Assembly: GCA_013076295.1 (NCBI GenBank) | Contig: RQOL01000521.1 | Span: 351,429-415,428, forward strand | Length of the DNA stretch: 64,000 bases | Reading direction: 5' to 3' | Origin: Sanderia malayensis | Lineage: Eukaryota; Cnidaria; Scyphozoa; Semaeostomeae; Pelagiidae | Shown here: positions 51,531-64,000 of the stretch, in pieces | How the letters are laid out: each line of letters starts with the position of its first letter | Numbering within the stretch: the stretch's first letter is position 1 | The notes under the pieces: model-generated | Told to the model about the DNA's origin: nothing | The model's input: only the letters and a program-made list of their open reading frames with translations | Database searches by the model: none | Position numbers and translations under genes: made by a program

Positions 51531-52999
51531 TTTGATAATTTTCAACTTTTGATTGTTTCCCATTTTTTCTTGACTTCCCACATTTGACGACTTCCCACTT
51601 TTCATGACCTCCCACTTTTTCTTAAGTTTCCACTTTTAATGACTTCCAATTTTTGATGACTTTCCACTTTTTCTTCATTTCCCACATTTAATGACTTCCC
51701 AGTTTTCATGACTTCCCACATTTAATGACTTCCCAGTTTTCATGACTTCCCACTGTTCATGACTTCCCACTTTTTCTTGACTTCCCAGTTTTCATGACTT
51801 CCCACTTTTCATGACTTCCCACTTTTGATAAATTTCAACTTTTGATTGTTTCCCATTTTTTCTTGACTTCCCACATTTGAGGACTTCCCACTTTTCATGA
51901 CTTCCCACTTTTTCTTGACTTTCCACTTTTAATGACTTCCAATTTTTGATGACTTTCCACTTTTTCTTGATTTCCCACTTTTGGTGACTTCCCACTTTTC
52001 ATGACTTCCCACTTTTTCTTGACTTCCACTTTTGATGACTTCCAACTTTTGATGACTTTCACTTTTTTCTATTTCCCACTTTTGGTGACTTCCGGCTTTT
52101 GTTGACTTCCCACTTATTCTTGGCTACCCATTTTTTATCGCTGCCCACTTTAATGCCTTCCAACTTTTGATGACTTCCCTCTTTTTCTTGAAATCCCATT
52201 TTTTGTGATTTCCCACTTTTCATGAGTTTCCACGTTTTCTTCACTTCAAATTTTTTCTTTACTTCCCATTTTCTCTTGACTGCCCAGTTTTAATGACTTC
52301 CCACTTTTGCTTGATTTCCCACTTTTCATGACTTCCCACTTTTTCTTTACTTCCCACTTTTGATGATTCCCATTTTTCGTGACTTCCCACCTTTTCTTGA
52401 CTTTCCACTTTTTCTTTACTCCCCTTCTTCTCTTGACTGCCCACTTTTAATGACTTCCCACTTTTTTATGTTTTCCCACTTTTGATGATTTCCCACTTTT
52501 CATGACTTCCCATTTTTTTATGTTTTCCCACTTTTGATGACTTCCCACTTTTCATGACTTCCCACTTTTGATGATTTTCAACTTTTGATGGTTTCCCACG
52601 TTTGATGACTTCCCACTTTTCATGACTTCCCACCTTTTCCTGACTTCCCACGTTTGATGACTTCCAACTTTTGATAACATTCCACTTATTCTTGGCTTTC
52701 AATTTTTTCTTCACTGCCCACTTTAAGGACTTCCAACTTTTGATAACTTCCCTCTTTTTCTTGAAATCCCATTTTTCGTGATTTCCCACTTTTCATGAGT
52801 TCCAAAGTTTTCTTCACTTCAAATTTTTTCTTTACTTCCTATCTTCTCTTGACTGCCCACTTTTAATGACTTCCCACTTTTGCGTTATTTCCCACTTTTT
52901 CTTCATTTCCCACTTTTTCTTGACTTCCCACATTTAATGATTTCCCGGTTTTCATGACTTCCCACTTTTTCTTCACTTCCCACTTTTGATGATTCCCAC
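51531..52999. repeat. Duplicated block of about 1.4 kb, copy 2
   Basis: This is the partner of 45,946-47,309. It ends exactly where block B of the long duplication begins (about 53,000), so a recombination junction lies there. Both copies share the rare TTTCCCGGTTTTC monomer (47,253 and 52,943). Confidence 0.82.
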
Positions 53000-55900
53000 A
53001 TTTAATGACTTCCCAGTTTTCATGACTTCCCACTTTTCATGACTTCCCACTTTTTCTTCACCTCCCACTTTTGATGACTTCCAACTTTTGATGACTTTCC
53101 ACTTTTTCTTGATTTCCCACCTTTGGTGACTTCCCACTTTTCATGACTTCCCACTTTTCCTGCACTTCCCGCTTTTATTTGACTTCCCATCTTCTCTTGA
53201 CTGCCAAGTTTTAATGCCTTCCCTCTTTTTCTTAATCTCCCACTTTTTCTTGACTCCCCACTTTTTCTTGACTTCCCACTTTTTCTTGACTTCCCACATT
53301 TAATGACTTCTCTGTTTTCATGACTTCCCACTTTTCATGACTTCCCACTTCTTCCTGACTCCCCACTTTAACTTGATTTCCCACTTTTTCTTGACTTCCC
53401 ACTTTTTCTTGACTTCCCACATTTAATGACTTCCAACTTTTCATGACTTCCCACTTTTTCTTGACTTCCAACTTTTGATGACTTCCAATTTTGATGACTT
53501 TCCACTTTTTCTTGATTTCCCACTTTTGGTGACTTCCCACTTTTCATGACTTCCCACTTTTTCTTGACTTCCCACTTTTTCTTGACTTCACATCTTCTCT
53601 TGACTGCCCAGTTTTAATGCCTTCCCACTTTTTCTTGACTTCCCACTTTTTCTTGACTTTTCACATTTAATGACTTTCCAGTTTTCATGACTTCCCACTT
53701 TTCATGACTTCCCATTTTTTCTTGACTTCCCAGTTTTGATGACTTCCAACTTTTGATGACTTTCCACTTTTCTTGATTTCCCACTTTTGGTGACTTCCGG
53801 CTTTTGATGACTTCCCACTTATTCTTGGCTACCCATTTTTTTTCGCTGCCCACTTTAATGACTTTCAACTTTTGATCACTTCCCTCTTTTCTTGAAATCC
53901 CATTTTCTGTGACTTCCCACTTTTCATGACTTCCCAGTTTTCACGACTTCCCACTTTTCATGACTTCCCACTTTTGATAATTTCAACTTTTGATTGTTTC
54001 CCATTTTTCTTGACTTCCCATTTTTTCTTCACTTCCCACATTTGATGACTTCCCACTTTTCATGACTTCATACTTTTTCTTGATTTCCCACTTTTGATGA
54101 CTTCCAAAATTTGATGACTTTCCACTTTTTCTTGATTTCCCACTTTTGGTGACCTCCCACTTTTCATGACTTCCCACTTTTCATGACTTCCCACTTTTTC
54201 TTGACTTCCCACTTTTGATGACTTCCAACTTTTGATGACTTTCCACTTTTTCTTGATTTCCCACTTTTGGTGACTTCCCACTTTTCATGACTTCCCACTT
54301 CTTCTTGACTCCCCAATTTTTCTTGACTTCGCACTTTTTCTTGACTTCCCACTTTTTCTTGACTTCCCACATTTAATGAATTCCCACTTTTGATGACTTC
54401 CCACTTTTTCTTGACTTCCCACTTTTGATGACTTCCAATTTTTGATGACTTTCCACTTTTTCTTGATTTCCCATTTTTGGTGACTTCCCACTTTTCATGA
54501 CTTTCCACTTTTTCTTTACTTCCCACTTTTTTTTTACTTCCCATCTTCTCTTGACTGCCCAGTTTTAATGCCTTTCCACTTTTTCTTAATATCCCACTTT
54601 TTCTTGACTTCCCACTTTTTCTTAAATTCCCACATTTATTGACTTCCCACTTTTCATGACTTCCCATCTTTTCCTGACTTCCCAAGTTTGATGACCTCCA
54701 GCTTTCGATGACTTGCCACTTATTCTTGGCTTCCCATTTTTTCTTCGCTGCCCACTTTAATGACTTCCAGCTTTTGATCACTTCCCACTTTTTCTTCAAA
54801 TCCCTTTTTTTGTGACTTCCCACTTTTCATGAGTTCCCACGTTTTCTTCACTTCCCCCATTTTCTTTGCTTCATATCTTCTGTTGACTGCCCAGTTTTAA
54901 TGACTTCCTACTTTTGCTTAATTTCCCACTTTTTCTTGATTTCCCATTTTTTCTTGACTTCCAACATTTAATGACTTCCCACTTTTCATGACTTCGCACT
55001 TTTTTTTTAATTCCCACTTTTGATGATTCCCATTTTTGGTGACTTCCCACTTTTTCTTGACTTCCCACTTTTTCTTGACTTCACATCTTCTCCTGACTGC
55101 CCAGTTTTCATGACTTCCCACTTTTCATGACTTCCCACTTTTTCTTGACTTCCCATTTTTGATGACTTCCAACTTTTGAAGACTTTTCACTTTTTCTTGA
55201 TTTCCCACCTTTGGTGACTTCCCACTTTTCATGACTTCCCACTTTTCCTTCACTTCCCGCTTTTTTTTGACTTCCCATCTTCTCTTGACTGCCCAGTTTT
55301 AATGCCTTCCCACTTTTCTTAATCTTCCACTTTTTCTTGACTTCCCACTTTTTCTTGACTTCCCACTTTTTCTTGACTTCCCACATTTAATGACTTCCCA
55401 GTTTTCATGACTTCCCACTTTTCATGACTTCCCACTTTTTCCTGACTCCCCATTTTTTCTTGACTTCCCACTTTTTCTTGACTTCCCACTTTTTCTTGAC
55501 TTCCCACCTTTAATGACGTCCCACTTTTCATGACTTCCCAGTTTTTCTTGACTTCCAACTTTTGATGACTTCCAATTTTTGATGACTTTCCACTTTTTCT
55601 TGATTTCCCACTTTTGGTGACTTCCCACTTTTCATGACTTCCCACTTTTTCTTGACTTCCCACTTTTTCTTGACTTCCCATCTTCTCTTGACTGCCCAGT
55701 TTTAATGCCTTCCCACTTTTTCTTGACTTCCCACTTTTTCTTGACTTCCCACTTTTTCTTGACTTCTCACATTTAATGACTTCCCAGTTTTCATGACTTC
55801 CCACTTTTCATGACTTCCCATTTTTTCTTGACTTCCCAGTTTTGATGACTTCCAACTTTTGATACTTTCCACTTTTTTTGATTTCCCATTTTTGGTGCCT

Positions 55901-58900
55901 TCCGGCTTTTGATGACTTCCCACTTATTCTTGGCTACCCATTTTTTCTTCGCTGCCCACTTTAATGACTTTCAACTTTTGATCACTTCCCTCTTTTTCTT
56001 GAAATCCCATTTTCTGTGACTTCCCACTTTTCATGACTTCCCAGTTTTCATGACTTCACACTTTTCATGACTTCACTTTTGATAATTTTCAACTTTTGAT
56101 TGTTTCCCATTTTTTCTTGACTTCCCATTATTTCTTCACTTCCCACATTTGATGACTTCCCACTTTTCATGACTTCCCACTTTTTCTTGACTTCCCACTT
56201 TTGATGACTTCCAATTTTTGATGACTTTCCACTTTTTCTTGATTTCCCACTTTTGGTGACTTCCCACTTTTCATGACCTCCCACTTTTTCTTCACTTACC
56301 ACTCTTTCTTCACTTCCCACTTTTTCTTGACTTCCCATTTTTTTTGACTTCCCACATTTAATGACTTCCCAGTTTTCATGACTTCCCACTTGTCATGACT
56401 TCCCACTTTTTCTTGACTTCCCACTTTTGATGACTTCCAATTTTTGATGACTTTCCACTTTTTCTTGATTTTCCCACTTTTGGTGACTTCCCACTTTTCA
56501 TGACTTCCCACTTCTTCTTGACTCCCCACTTTTCTTGACTTCCTATTTTTTCTTGACTTCCCACTTTTTCTTGACTTCCCACATTTAATGACTTCCCACT
56601 TTTCATGACTTCCCACTTTTTCTTGACTTCCCACTTTTGATGACTTCCAACTTTTGATGACTTTCCACTTTTTCTTGATTTCCCACCTTTGGTGACTTCC
56701 CACTTTTCATGACTTCCCACTTTTCCTTCATTTCCCGCTTTTTTTTCACTTCCCATCTTCTCTTGACTGGCCAGTTTTAATGCCTTCCCCCTTTTTCTTA
56801 ATCTTCCACTTTTTCTTGACTTCCCACTTTTTCTTGACTTCCCACTTTTTCTTGACTTCCCACATTTAATGACTTCCCAGTTTTCATGACTTCCCACTTT
56901 TCATGACTTCCCACTTTTTCCTGACTCCTCATTTTTTCTTGACTTCCCACTTTTTCTTGACTTCCCACTTTTTCTTGACTTCCCACCTTTAATGACGTCC
57001 CACTTTTCATGACTTCCCAGTTTTTCTTGACTTCCAACTTTTGATGACTTCCAATTTTTGATGACTTTCCACTTTTTCTTGATTTCCCACTTTTGTGACT
57101 TCCCACTTTTCATGACTTCCCACTATTTCTTGACTTCCCACTTTTTCTTGACTTCCCATCTTCTCTTGACTGCCCAGTTTTAATGCCTTCCCACTTTTTC
57201 TTGACTTCCCACTTTTTCTTGACTTCCCACTTTTTCTTGACTTTTCACATTTAATGACTTCCCAGTTTTCATGACTTCCCACTTTTCATGACTTCCCATT
57301 TTTTCTTGACTTCCCAGTTTTGATGACTTCCAACTTTTGATACTTTCCACTTTTTTTGATTTCCCATTTTTGGTGCCTTCCGGCTTTTGATGACTTCCCA
57401 CTTTTTCTTGGCTACCCATTTTTTCTTCGCTGCCCACTTTTCTTGACTTCCACTTTTTCTTGACTTCCCACATTCAATGACTTCCCACTTTTCATGAGTT
57501 CCCACTTTTCTTGACTTCCAACTTTTGATGCTTCCCACTTTTCATGAGTTCCACTTTTTTAGTTTTTCCCACTTTTGATGACTTCCCACTTTCATGACTT
57601 CCCACTTTTGATGATTTTCAACTTTTCATGACTTTCCACTTTTTCTTGATTTCCCACTTTTGGTGACTTCCCGCTTTCCTAACTTCCCACTTTTTCTTGA
57701 TTTCCCACTTTTTCTTGACGTCCCACTTTTTTTTGACTTCCCACATTTAATGACTTCCCAGTTTCATGACTTCCCACATTTAATGACTTCCCAGTTTTCA
57801 TGACTTCCCACTTTTCTTCACTTCCCACTTTTTCTTGACTTCCCAGTTTTCATGACTTCCCACTTTAATGACTTCCCACTTTTTGCTAATTTCAACTTTT
57901 TTTTGATTCCCATTTTTTCTTGACTTCCCACATCTTGACTTCCCACTTTTCATGACTTCCCACTTTTTCTTGACTTCCCACTTTTAATGACTTCCATTTT
58001 ATGACTTCCACTTTTCATGATTTCCCACTTTTTTTGACTTCCCACTTTTCATGACTTCCCACTTTCATGACTTCACTTTTGCTAAATTTCAACTTTTGAT
58101 TGTTTCCCATTTTTTCTTGATTTCCCACCTTTGGTGACCTCCCACTTTTCATGATTTCCCACCTTTCCTTCACTTCCCGCTTTTTCTTGACTTCCCATCT
58201 TCTCTTGACGGCCCAGTTTTAATGCCTTCCCACTTTTTCTTAATCCTCCACTTTTTCTTGATCTCCCACGTTTTCTTGACTTCCCACTTTTTCTTGACTT
58301 CCCACACTTAATGACTTCCCAGTTTTCATGACTTCCCAATTTTTCTTGACTTCCCAGGTTTGATGACTTCCAACTTTTAATGACTTTCCACTTTTTTTTT
58401 ATTTCCCACTTTTGGTGACTTCCGGCTTTTGTTGACTTCCCACTTATTCTTGGCTACACATTTTTTCTTCGCTGCCCACTTTAATGAATTCCAACTTTTG
58501 ATGACTTCCTTCTTTTTCTTGAAATCCCATTTTTTGTGATTTCCCACTTTTCATGAGTTCCCACGTTTTCTTCACTTCAAAATTTTTCTTTACTTCCCAT
58601 TTTCTCTTGACTGCCCAGTTTTAATGACTTCCCACTTTTGGTTGATTTCCCACTTTTCATGACTTCCCACTTTTTCTTTACTTCCCACTTTTGCTTGAGT
58701 TTCCACTTTTAATGACTTCCCACTTTTTCTTTGCTTCCCATTTTTGATGATTCCCACATTTAAAGACTTCCCAGATTTCATGACTTCCCACTTTCATGAC
58801 TTCCCACTTTTTCTTGACTTCCCACTTTTCATGACTTCCCACTTTTTCTTGACCTCCCACTTTTCATGACTTCCAATTTTTCATGACTTTCCACTTTTTC

Positions 58901-61900
58901 TTGATTTCCCACTTTTGGTGACTTCCCACTTTTCATGACTTCCCACTTTTTCTTGACTTCCCAGGTTTGATGACTTCCAACTTTTGATGACTTTCTACTT
59001 TTTTTTTATTTCCCACTTTTGGGGACTTCCGGCTTTTGTTGACTTCCCACTTATTCTTGGCTACCCATTTTTTTTCGCTGCCCACTTTAATGACTTCCAA
59101 CTTTTGATGACTTCCCTCTTTTTCTTGAAATCCCATTTTTTGTGATTTCCCACTTTTTATGAGTTCCCACGTTTTCTTCGCTTCAAATTTTTTCTTTACT
59201 TCCATTTTCTCTTGACTGCCCAGTTTTAATGACTTCCCACTTTTGCTTGATTTTCCACTTTTCATGACCTCCACTTTTTCTTTACTTCCCACTTTTGATG
59301 ATTCCCATTTTTCGTGACTTCCCACTTTTTCTTGACTTCCCACTTTTGATGACTTCCACGTTAGGTGACTTCAAAATTTGGTAACTTCCAGAATTTTCTT
59401 CACTTCCCACTTTTCATGACTTCCCACTTTTGATGATTTTCAACTTTTGATGGTTTCCCACGTTTGATGACTTCCAACTATTCATGACTTCCCACCTTTT
59501 CCTGACTTCCCACGTTTGATGACTTCCAACTTTTGATAACATCCCACTTATTCTTGGCTTTCCATTTTTTCTTCACTGCCCACTTTAATGACTTCCAACT
59601 TTTGATAACTTCCCTCTTTTTCTTGAAATCCCACTTTTTGTGATTTCCCACTTTTCATGAGTTCCAAAGTTTTCTTCACTTCAAATTTTTTCTTTACTTC
59701 CCATCTTCTCTTGACTGCCCAGTTTTAATGACTTCCCACTTTTGCTTTATTTCCCACTTTTTCTTGATTTCCCACTTTTTCTTGACTTCCCACATTTAAT
59801 GACTTCCCAGTTTTCATGAATTCCCACTTTTTCTTCACTTCCCACCTTTGATGATTCCCACTTCTGGTGACTTCCCACTTTTCATGACTTCCCACTTTTT
59901 CTTGACTTCCCACTTTTTCTTGACTTCCCATCTTCTCTTGACTGCCCAGTTTTAATGCCTTCCCACTTTTTCTTGACTTCCCACTTTTTCTTGACTTCCC
60001 ACTTTTTCTTGACGTCTCACATTTAATGACTTCCCAGTTTTCATGACTTCCCACTTTTCATGACTTCCCATTTTTCTTGACTTCCCACATTTAATGACTT
60101 CCCACTTTTCATGACTTCCCACTTTTTCTTGACTTCCCACTTTTGATGACTTCCAACTTTTGATGACTTTCCACTTTTTCTTGATTTCCCACTTTTGGTG
60201 ACTTCCCACTTTTCATGACTTCTCACTTCTTCTTGACTCCCCAATTTTTCTTGACTTCCCACTTTTTCTTGACTTCCCACTTTTTCTTGACTTCCCACAT
60301 TCAATGACTTCCCACTTTTCATAACTTCCCACTTTTTCTTGACTTCCCACTTTTGATGACTTCCCACTTTTCATGAGTTCCACTTTTTTATGTTTTCCCA
60401 CTTTTGATGACTTCCCACTATTCATGACTTCCCACTTTTGATGATTTTCAACTTTTGATAGTTTCCCATTTTTTCTTGACTTCCCATTTTTTTCTTCACT
60501 TCCCACATTTGATGACTTTCCACTTTTCATGACTTTCCACTTTTTCTTGATTTCCCACTTTTGGTGACTTCCCGCTTTTCATGACTTCCCACTTTTCTTC
60601 ACTTCCCACTTTTTCTTGACTTCCCATCTTCTCTTGACTCCCCAGTTTTAATGACTTCCCAGTTTTTTCTGACTTCCCACTTTTGATGACTTCCAACTTT
60701 TGATGACTTTCCACTTTTCCTTGATTTCTCACCTTTGGTGACCTCCCACTTTTCATGTCTTCCCACTTTTTTTCACTTCCCACTTTTTCTTGACTTCCCA
60801 TCTTTTCTGGACTGCCCAGTTTTAATTCCTGCCCACTTTTTCTAATCTCCCACTTTTTCCTGACTTCCACTTTTTCTTGACTTCCCACTTTTGATAATTT
60901 TCAACTTTTGATTGTTTCCCATTTTTCTTGACTTCCCACATTGGACGACTTCCCACTTTTCATGACTTCCCACTTTTTCTTGAGTTTCCACTTTAATGAC
61001 TTCCAATTTTTGATGACTTTCCACTTTTTCTTGATTTCCCACTTTTGGTGACTTCCCACTTTTCATGACTTCCCACTTTCTTCCCACTTTTGATGACTTC
61101 CAACTTTTGATGACGTTCAACTTTTTTTAATTTCCCACCTTGGTGACTTCCACTTTTCATGACTTCCCACCTTTCCTTCACTTCCCGCTTTTTCTTGACT
61201 TCCCATCTTCTCTTGACTGCCCAGTTTTAATGCCTTCCCACTTTTTCCTAATCCTCCACTTTTTCTTGATTTCCCACTTTTTCTTGACGTACCACTTTTC
61301 TTGACTTCCCACATTTAATGACTTCCCAGTTTTCATGACTTCCCACATTTAATGACTTCCCAGTTTTCATGACTTCCCACTTTTCATGACTTCCCACTTT
61401 TTCTTGACTTCCCAGTTTTCATGACTTCCCACTTTTCATGACTTCCCACTTTTGCTAAATTTCAACTTTTGATTGTTTCCCATTTTTTCTTGACTTCCCA
61501 CATTTGAGGACTTCCCACTTTTCATGACTTCCCACTTTTTCTTGACTTCCCACTTTTAATGACTTCCAATTTTTGATGAATTTCCACTTTTCTTGATTTC
61601 CGACTTTTGGTGACTTCCCACTTTTCATGACTTCCCACTTTTTCTTGACTTCCACTTTTGATGACTTCCAACGTTTGATGACTTTCCACTTTTTTTTATT
61701 TCCCACCTTTGGTGACCTCCCACTTTTCATGATTTCCCACCTTTCCTTCACTTCCCGCTTTTTCTTGACTTCCCATCTTCTCCTGACGGCCCAGTTTTAA
61801 TGCCTTCCCACTTTTTCTTAATCCTCCACTTTTCTTGATCTCCCACGTTTTCTTGACTCCCACTTTTTCTTGACTTCCCATTTTTATCGCTGCCCACTTT

Positions 61901-64000
61901 AATGACTTCCAACCTTTGATGACTTCCCTCTTTTTCTTGAAATCCCATTTTTTGTGATTTCCCACTTTTTATGAGTTCCCACGTTTTTCTTCGCTTCAAT
62001 TTTTTTCTTTACTTCAGATTTTCTCTTGACTGCCCAGTTTTAATGACTTCCCACTTTTGCTTGATTTTCCACTTTTCATGACCTCCCACTTTTTCTTTAC
62101 TTCCCACTTTTGATGATTCCATTTTTCGTGACTTCCCACTTTTTCTTGACTTCCCATTTGATGACTTCCACGTTAGGTGACTTCAAAATTTGGTAACTTC
62201 CAGAATTTTCTTCACTTCCACTTTTCATGACTTCCCACTTTTGATGATTTTCAACTTTTGATGGTTTCCACGTTTGATGACTTCCAACTATTCATGACTT
62301 CCCACCTTTTCCTGACTTCCCACGTTTGATGACTTCCAACTTTTGATAACATCCCACTTATTCTTGGCTTTCCATTTTTTCTTCACTGCCCACTTTAATG
62401 ACTTCCAACTTTTGATAACTTCCCTCTTTTTCTTGAAATCCCACTTTTTGTGATTTCCCACTTTTCATGAGTTCCAAAGTTTTCTTCACTTCAAATTTTT
62501 TCTTTACTTCCCATCTTCTCTTGACTGCCCAGTTTTGAATGACTTCCCACTTTTGCTTTATTTCCCACTTTTTCTTGATTTCCCACTTTTCTTGACTTCC
62601 CACATTTAATGACTTCCAGTTTTCATGAATTCCCACTTTTTCTTCACTCCCAACCTTTGATGATTCTCACTTCTGATTCTTCCACTTTTCATGACTTCCC
62701 ACTTTTTCTTGACTTCCCACTTTTTCTTGACTTCCCATCTTCTCTTGACTGCCCAGTTTTAATGCCTTCCCACTTTTTCTTGACTTCCCACTTTTTCTTG
62801 ACTTCCCACTTTTCTTGACGTCTCACATTTAATGACTTCCAGTTTCATGACTTCCCACTTTTCATGACTTCCCATTTTTTCTTGACTTCCCAGTTTGGAT
62901 GACTTCCAACTTTTGAAGACTTTCCACTTTTTTTGATTTCCCACTTTTGGTGACTTCCGGCTTTTGATGACTTCCCACTTATTCTTGGCTACCCATTTTT
63001 TTTCGCTGCCCATTTTAATGACTTTCAACTTTTTGATCACTTCCTTCTTTTTCTTGAAATCCCATTATCTGTGACTTCCCACTTTTCATGACTTCCCAGT
63101 TTTCATGACTTCCCACTTTTCATGACTTCCCACTTTTGATAATTTTCAACTTTTATTGTTTCCCACTTTTCTTGACTTCCCATTTTTCTTCAATTCCCAC
63201 ATTTAATGACTTCCCACTTTTCATGACTTCCCACTTTTTCTTGACTTCCCACTTTTGGTGACTTCCAATTTTTGATGACTTTCCACTTTTTCTTGATTTC
63301 CCACTTTGGTGACTTCCACTTTTCATGACCTCCCACTTTTTTTCACTTCCCACTTTTCTTCACTTCCCACTTTTTCTTGACTTCCCATTTTTTCTTGACT
63401 TCCCACATTTTAATGACTTCCAGTTTTCATCACTTCCCACTTTTCATGACTTCCCACTTTTCTTGACCTTCCCATTTTGATGACTTCCAACTTTTGATGA
63501 CTTCAATTTTTGATGACTTTCCACTTTTTGATTTCCCACTTTTGGTGACTTCTCACTTTTCATGTCTTCCCACTTTTTCTTGATTCCACTTTTCTTGACT
63601 TCATCTCTCTTGACTGCCCAGTTTTAATGCCTTCCCACTTTTTCTTGACTTCCCACTTTTCCTGACTTCCCACTTTTCTTGACTTCTCACATTTAATGAC
63701 TTCCCAGTTTTCATGACTTCCCACTTTTCATGACTTCCCATTTTGATAATTTTCAACTTTTGATTGCTTCCCATTTTCTTGACTTCCCATTATTTTCTTC
63801 ACTTCCCACATTGATGACTTCCCAGTTTTCATGACTTCCCACATTTAATGACTTCCCAGTTTTCATGACTTCCCACTTTTTCCTAATCCTCCACTTTTCT
63901 TGATTTCCCACTTTTTCTTGACTTCCCACTTTTTCTTGACTTCCCACATTTAATGACTTCCCAGTTTTCATGACTTCTCACATTTAATGACTTCCAGTTT
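53000..64000. repeat. Long segmental duplication, block B (cut by window edge)
   Basis: This is the counterpart of 34,602-45,945. It starts at a sharp junction after GATTCCCAC at about 53,000. It carries about 700 extra bp at about 54.83-55.53 kb and lacks the 1,474-bp tandem copy found in block A. It has patches of dense one-base losses at 57.5-58.1, 60.8-61.2, 62.6-62.9 and 63.1-63.8 kb. It is still matching block A when the window ends. Confidence 0.8.

Larger units (their letters stand above)
950..63010. repeat. Recurring landmark module (about 44 copies) inside the array
   Basis: A run of strongly diverged monomers recurs in fixed order: CCGGCTTTTG, then CTTATTCTTGGCTACCCA, then CGCTGCCCACTTTAATG, then CTTCCCTCTTTTTCTTGAAATCCC. 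I count about 44 copies by eye. Examples lie near 975, 1,917, 4,740, 8,160, 10,818, 12,778, 13,665, 16,332, 18,460, 20,693, 23,118, 26,652, 30,290, 32,453, 35,427, 39,395, 44,958, 47,632, 52,111, 55,931, 59,058 and 62,985. A sister form reading TTGGCTTTCCATTTTTTC occurs about 14 times (for example 8,936, 12,154, 33,110, 50,280, 59,551). Each part is still a 17/18-bp unit, so this is an old diverged segment of the same satellite. Confidence 0.8.
32361..64000. repeat. 17/18-bp minisatellite array, right part
   Basis: The same satellite resumes directly after the inserted element, in the same orientation and with the same monomer variants, so the two sides are one array split by an insertion. 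No non-satellite island longer than a few tens of bases was seen here. The longest apparent frame on the - strand (54,164-54,823, 219 codons) is repetitive Lys/Ser/Gly/Glu/Val sequence derived from the unit and shows no domain. The array runs off the right edge of the window, so its full length is unknown. Confidence 0.97.

Overview
The window is almost entirely satellite DNA. About 62.5 of 64 kb is one tandem array of a short unit of 17 or 18 bp. The commonest forms read TGACTTCCCACTTTTCA (17) and TGACTTCCCACTTTTTCT (18). All units lie in the same orientation, so the + strand is pyrimidine-rich and the - strand purine-rich throughout. I find no convincing protein gene, tRNA, rRNA, CRISPR array, telomere repeat or prokaryotic gene structure. 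An uninterrupted satellite of this size, broken only by a non-autonomous DNA transposon, points to a eukaryotic nuclear genome (centromeric, pericentromeric, subtelomeric or other heterochromatin). The sequence does not let me name the species or lineage.

Layout. 1-30,898: left part of the array. It contains a mixed zone (1-12,256), a four-copy higher-order repeat of about 2.4-2.75 kb (12,257-22,616) and a nearly perfect 3,534-bp tandem duplication (about 22,842-29,909). 30,899-32,360: a 1,462-bp foldback-type element with inverted arms of 609 and 623 bp, a 230-bp AT-rich spacer and 7-bp target duplications TTTTGAT. 32,361-64,000: the array resumes in the same orientation. Here a block of about 11 kb (34.6-45.9 kb) is repeated at 53.0-64.0 kb. 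The first block carries a 1,474-bp tandem duplication that the second lacks. A separate block of about 1.4 kb (45.9-47.3 kb) is repeated at 51.5-53.0 kb.

How it fits together. The array looks built by repeated unequal exchange or slippage at many scales: 17/18-bp units, then modules of about 0.5 kb, then 1.5-3.5 kb higher-order units, then blocks of about 11 kb. The transposon later inserted into a monomer whose unoccupied counterpart is still present at about 46.34 kb. The long open frames on the - strand (up to about 219 codons) are read-through of the 18-bp unit, not genes. Several short stretches are dense in one-base losses in T and C runs, which may be sequencing or consensus error rather than biology. 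Nothing here supports a new protein-coding system. The element and the layered duplication history are the most informative content. All alignments were made by eye, so boundaries inside the satellite are good only to about one monomer.
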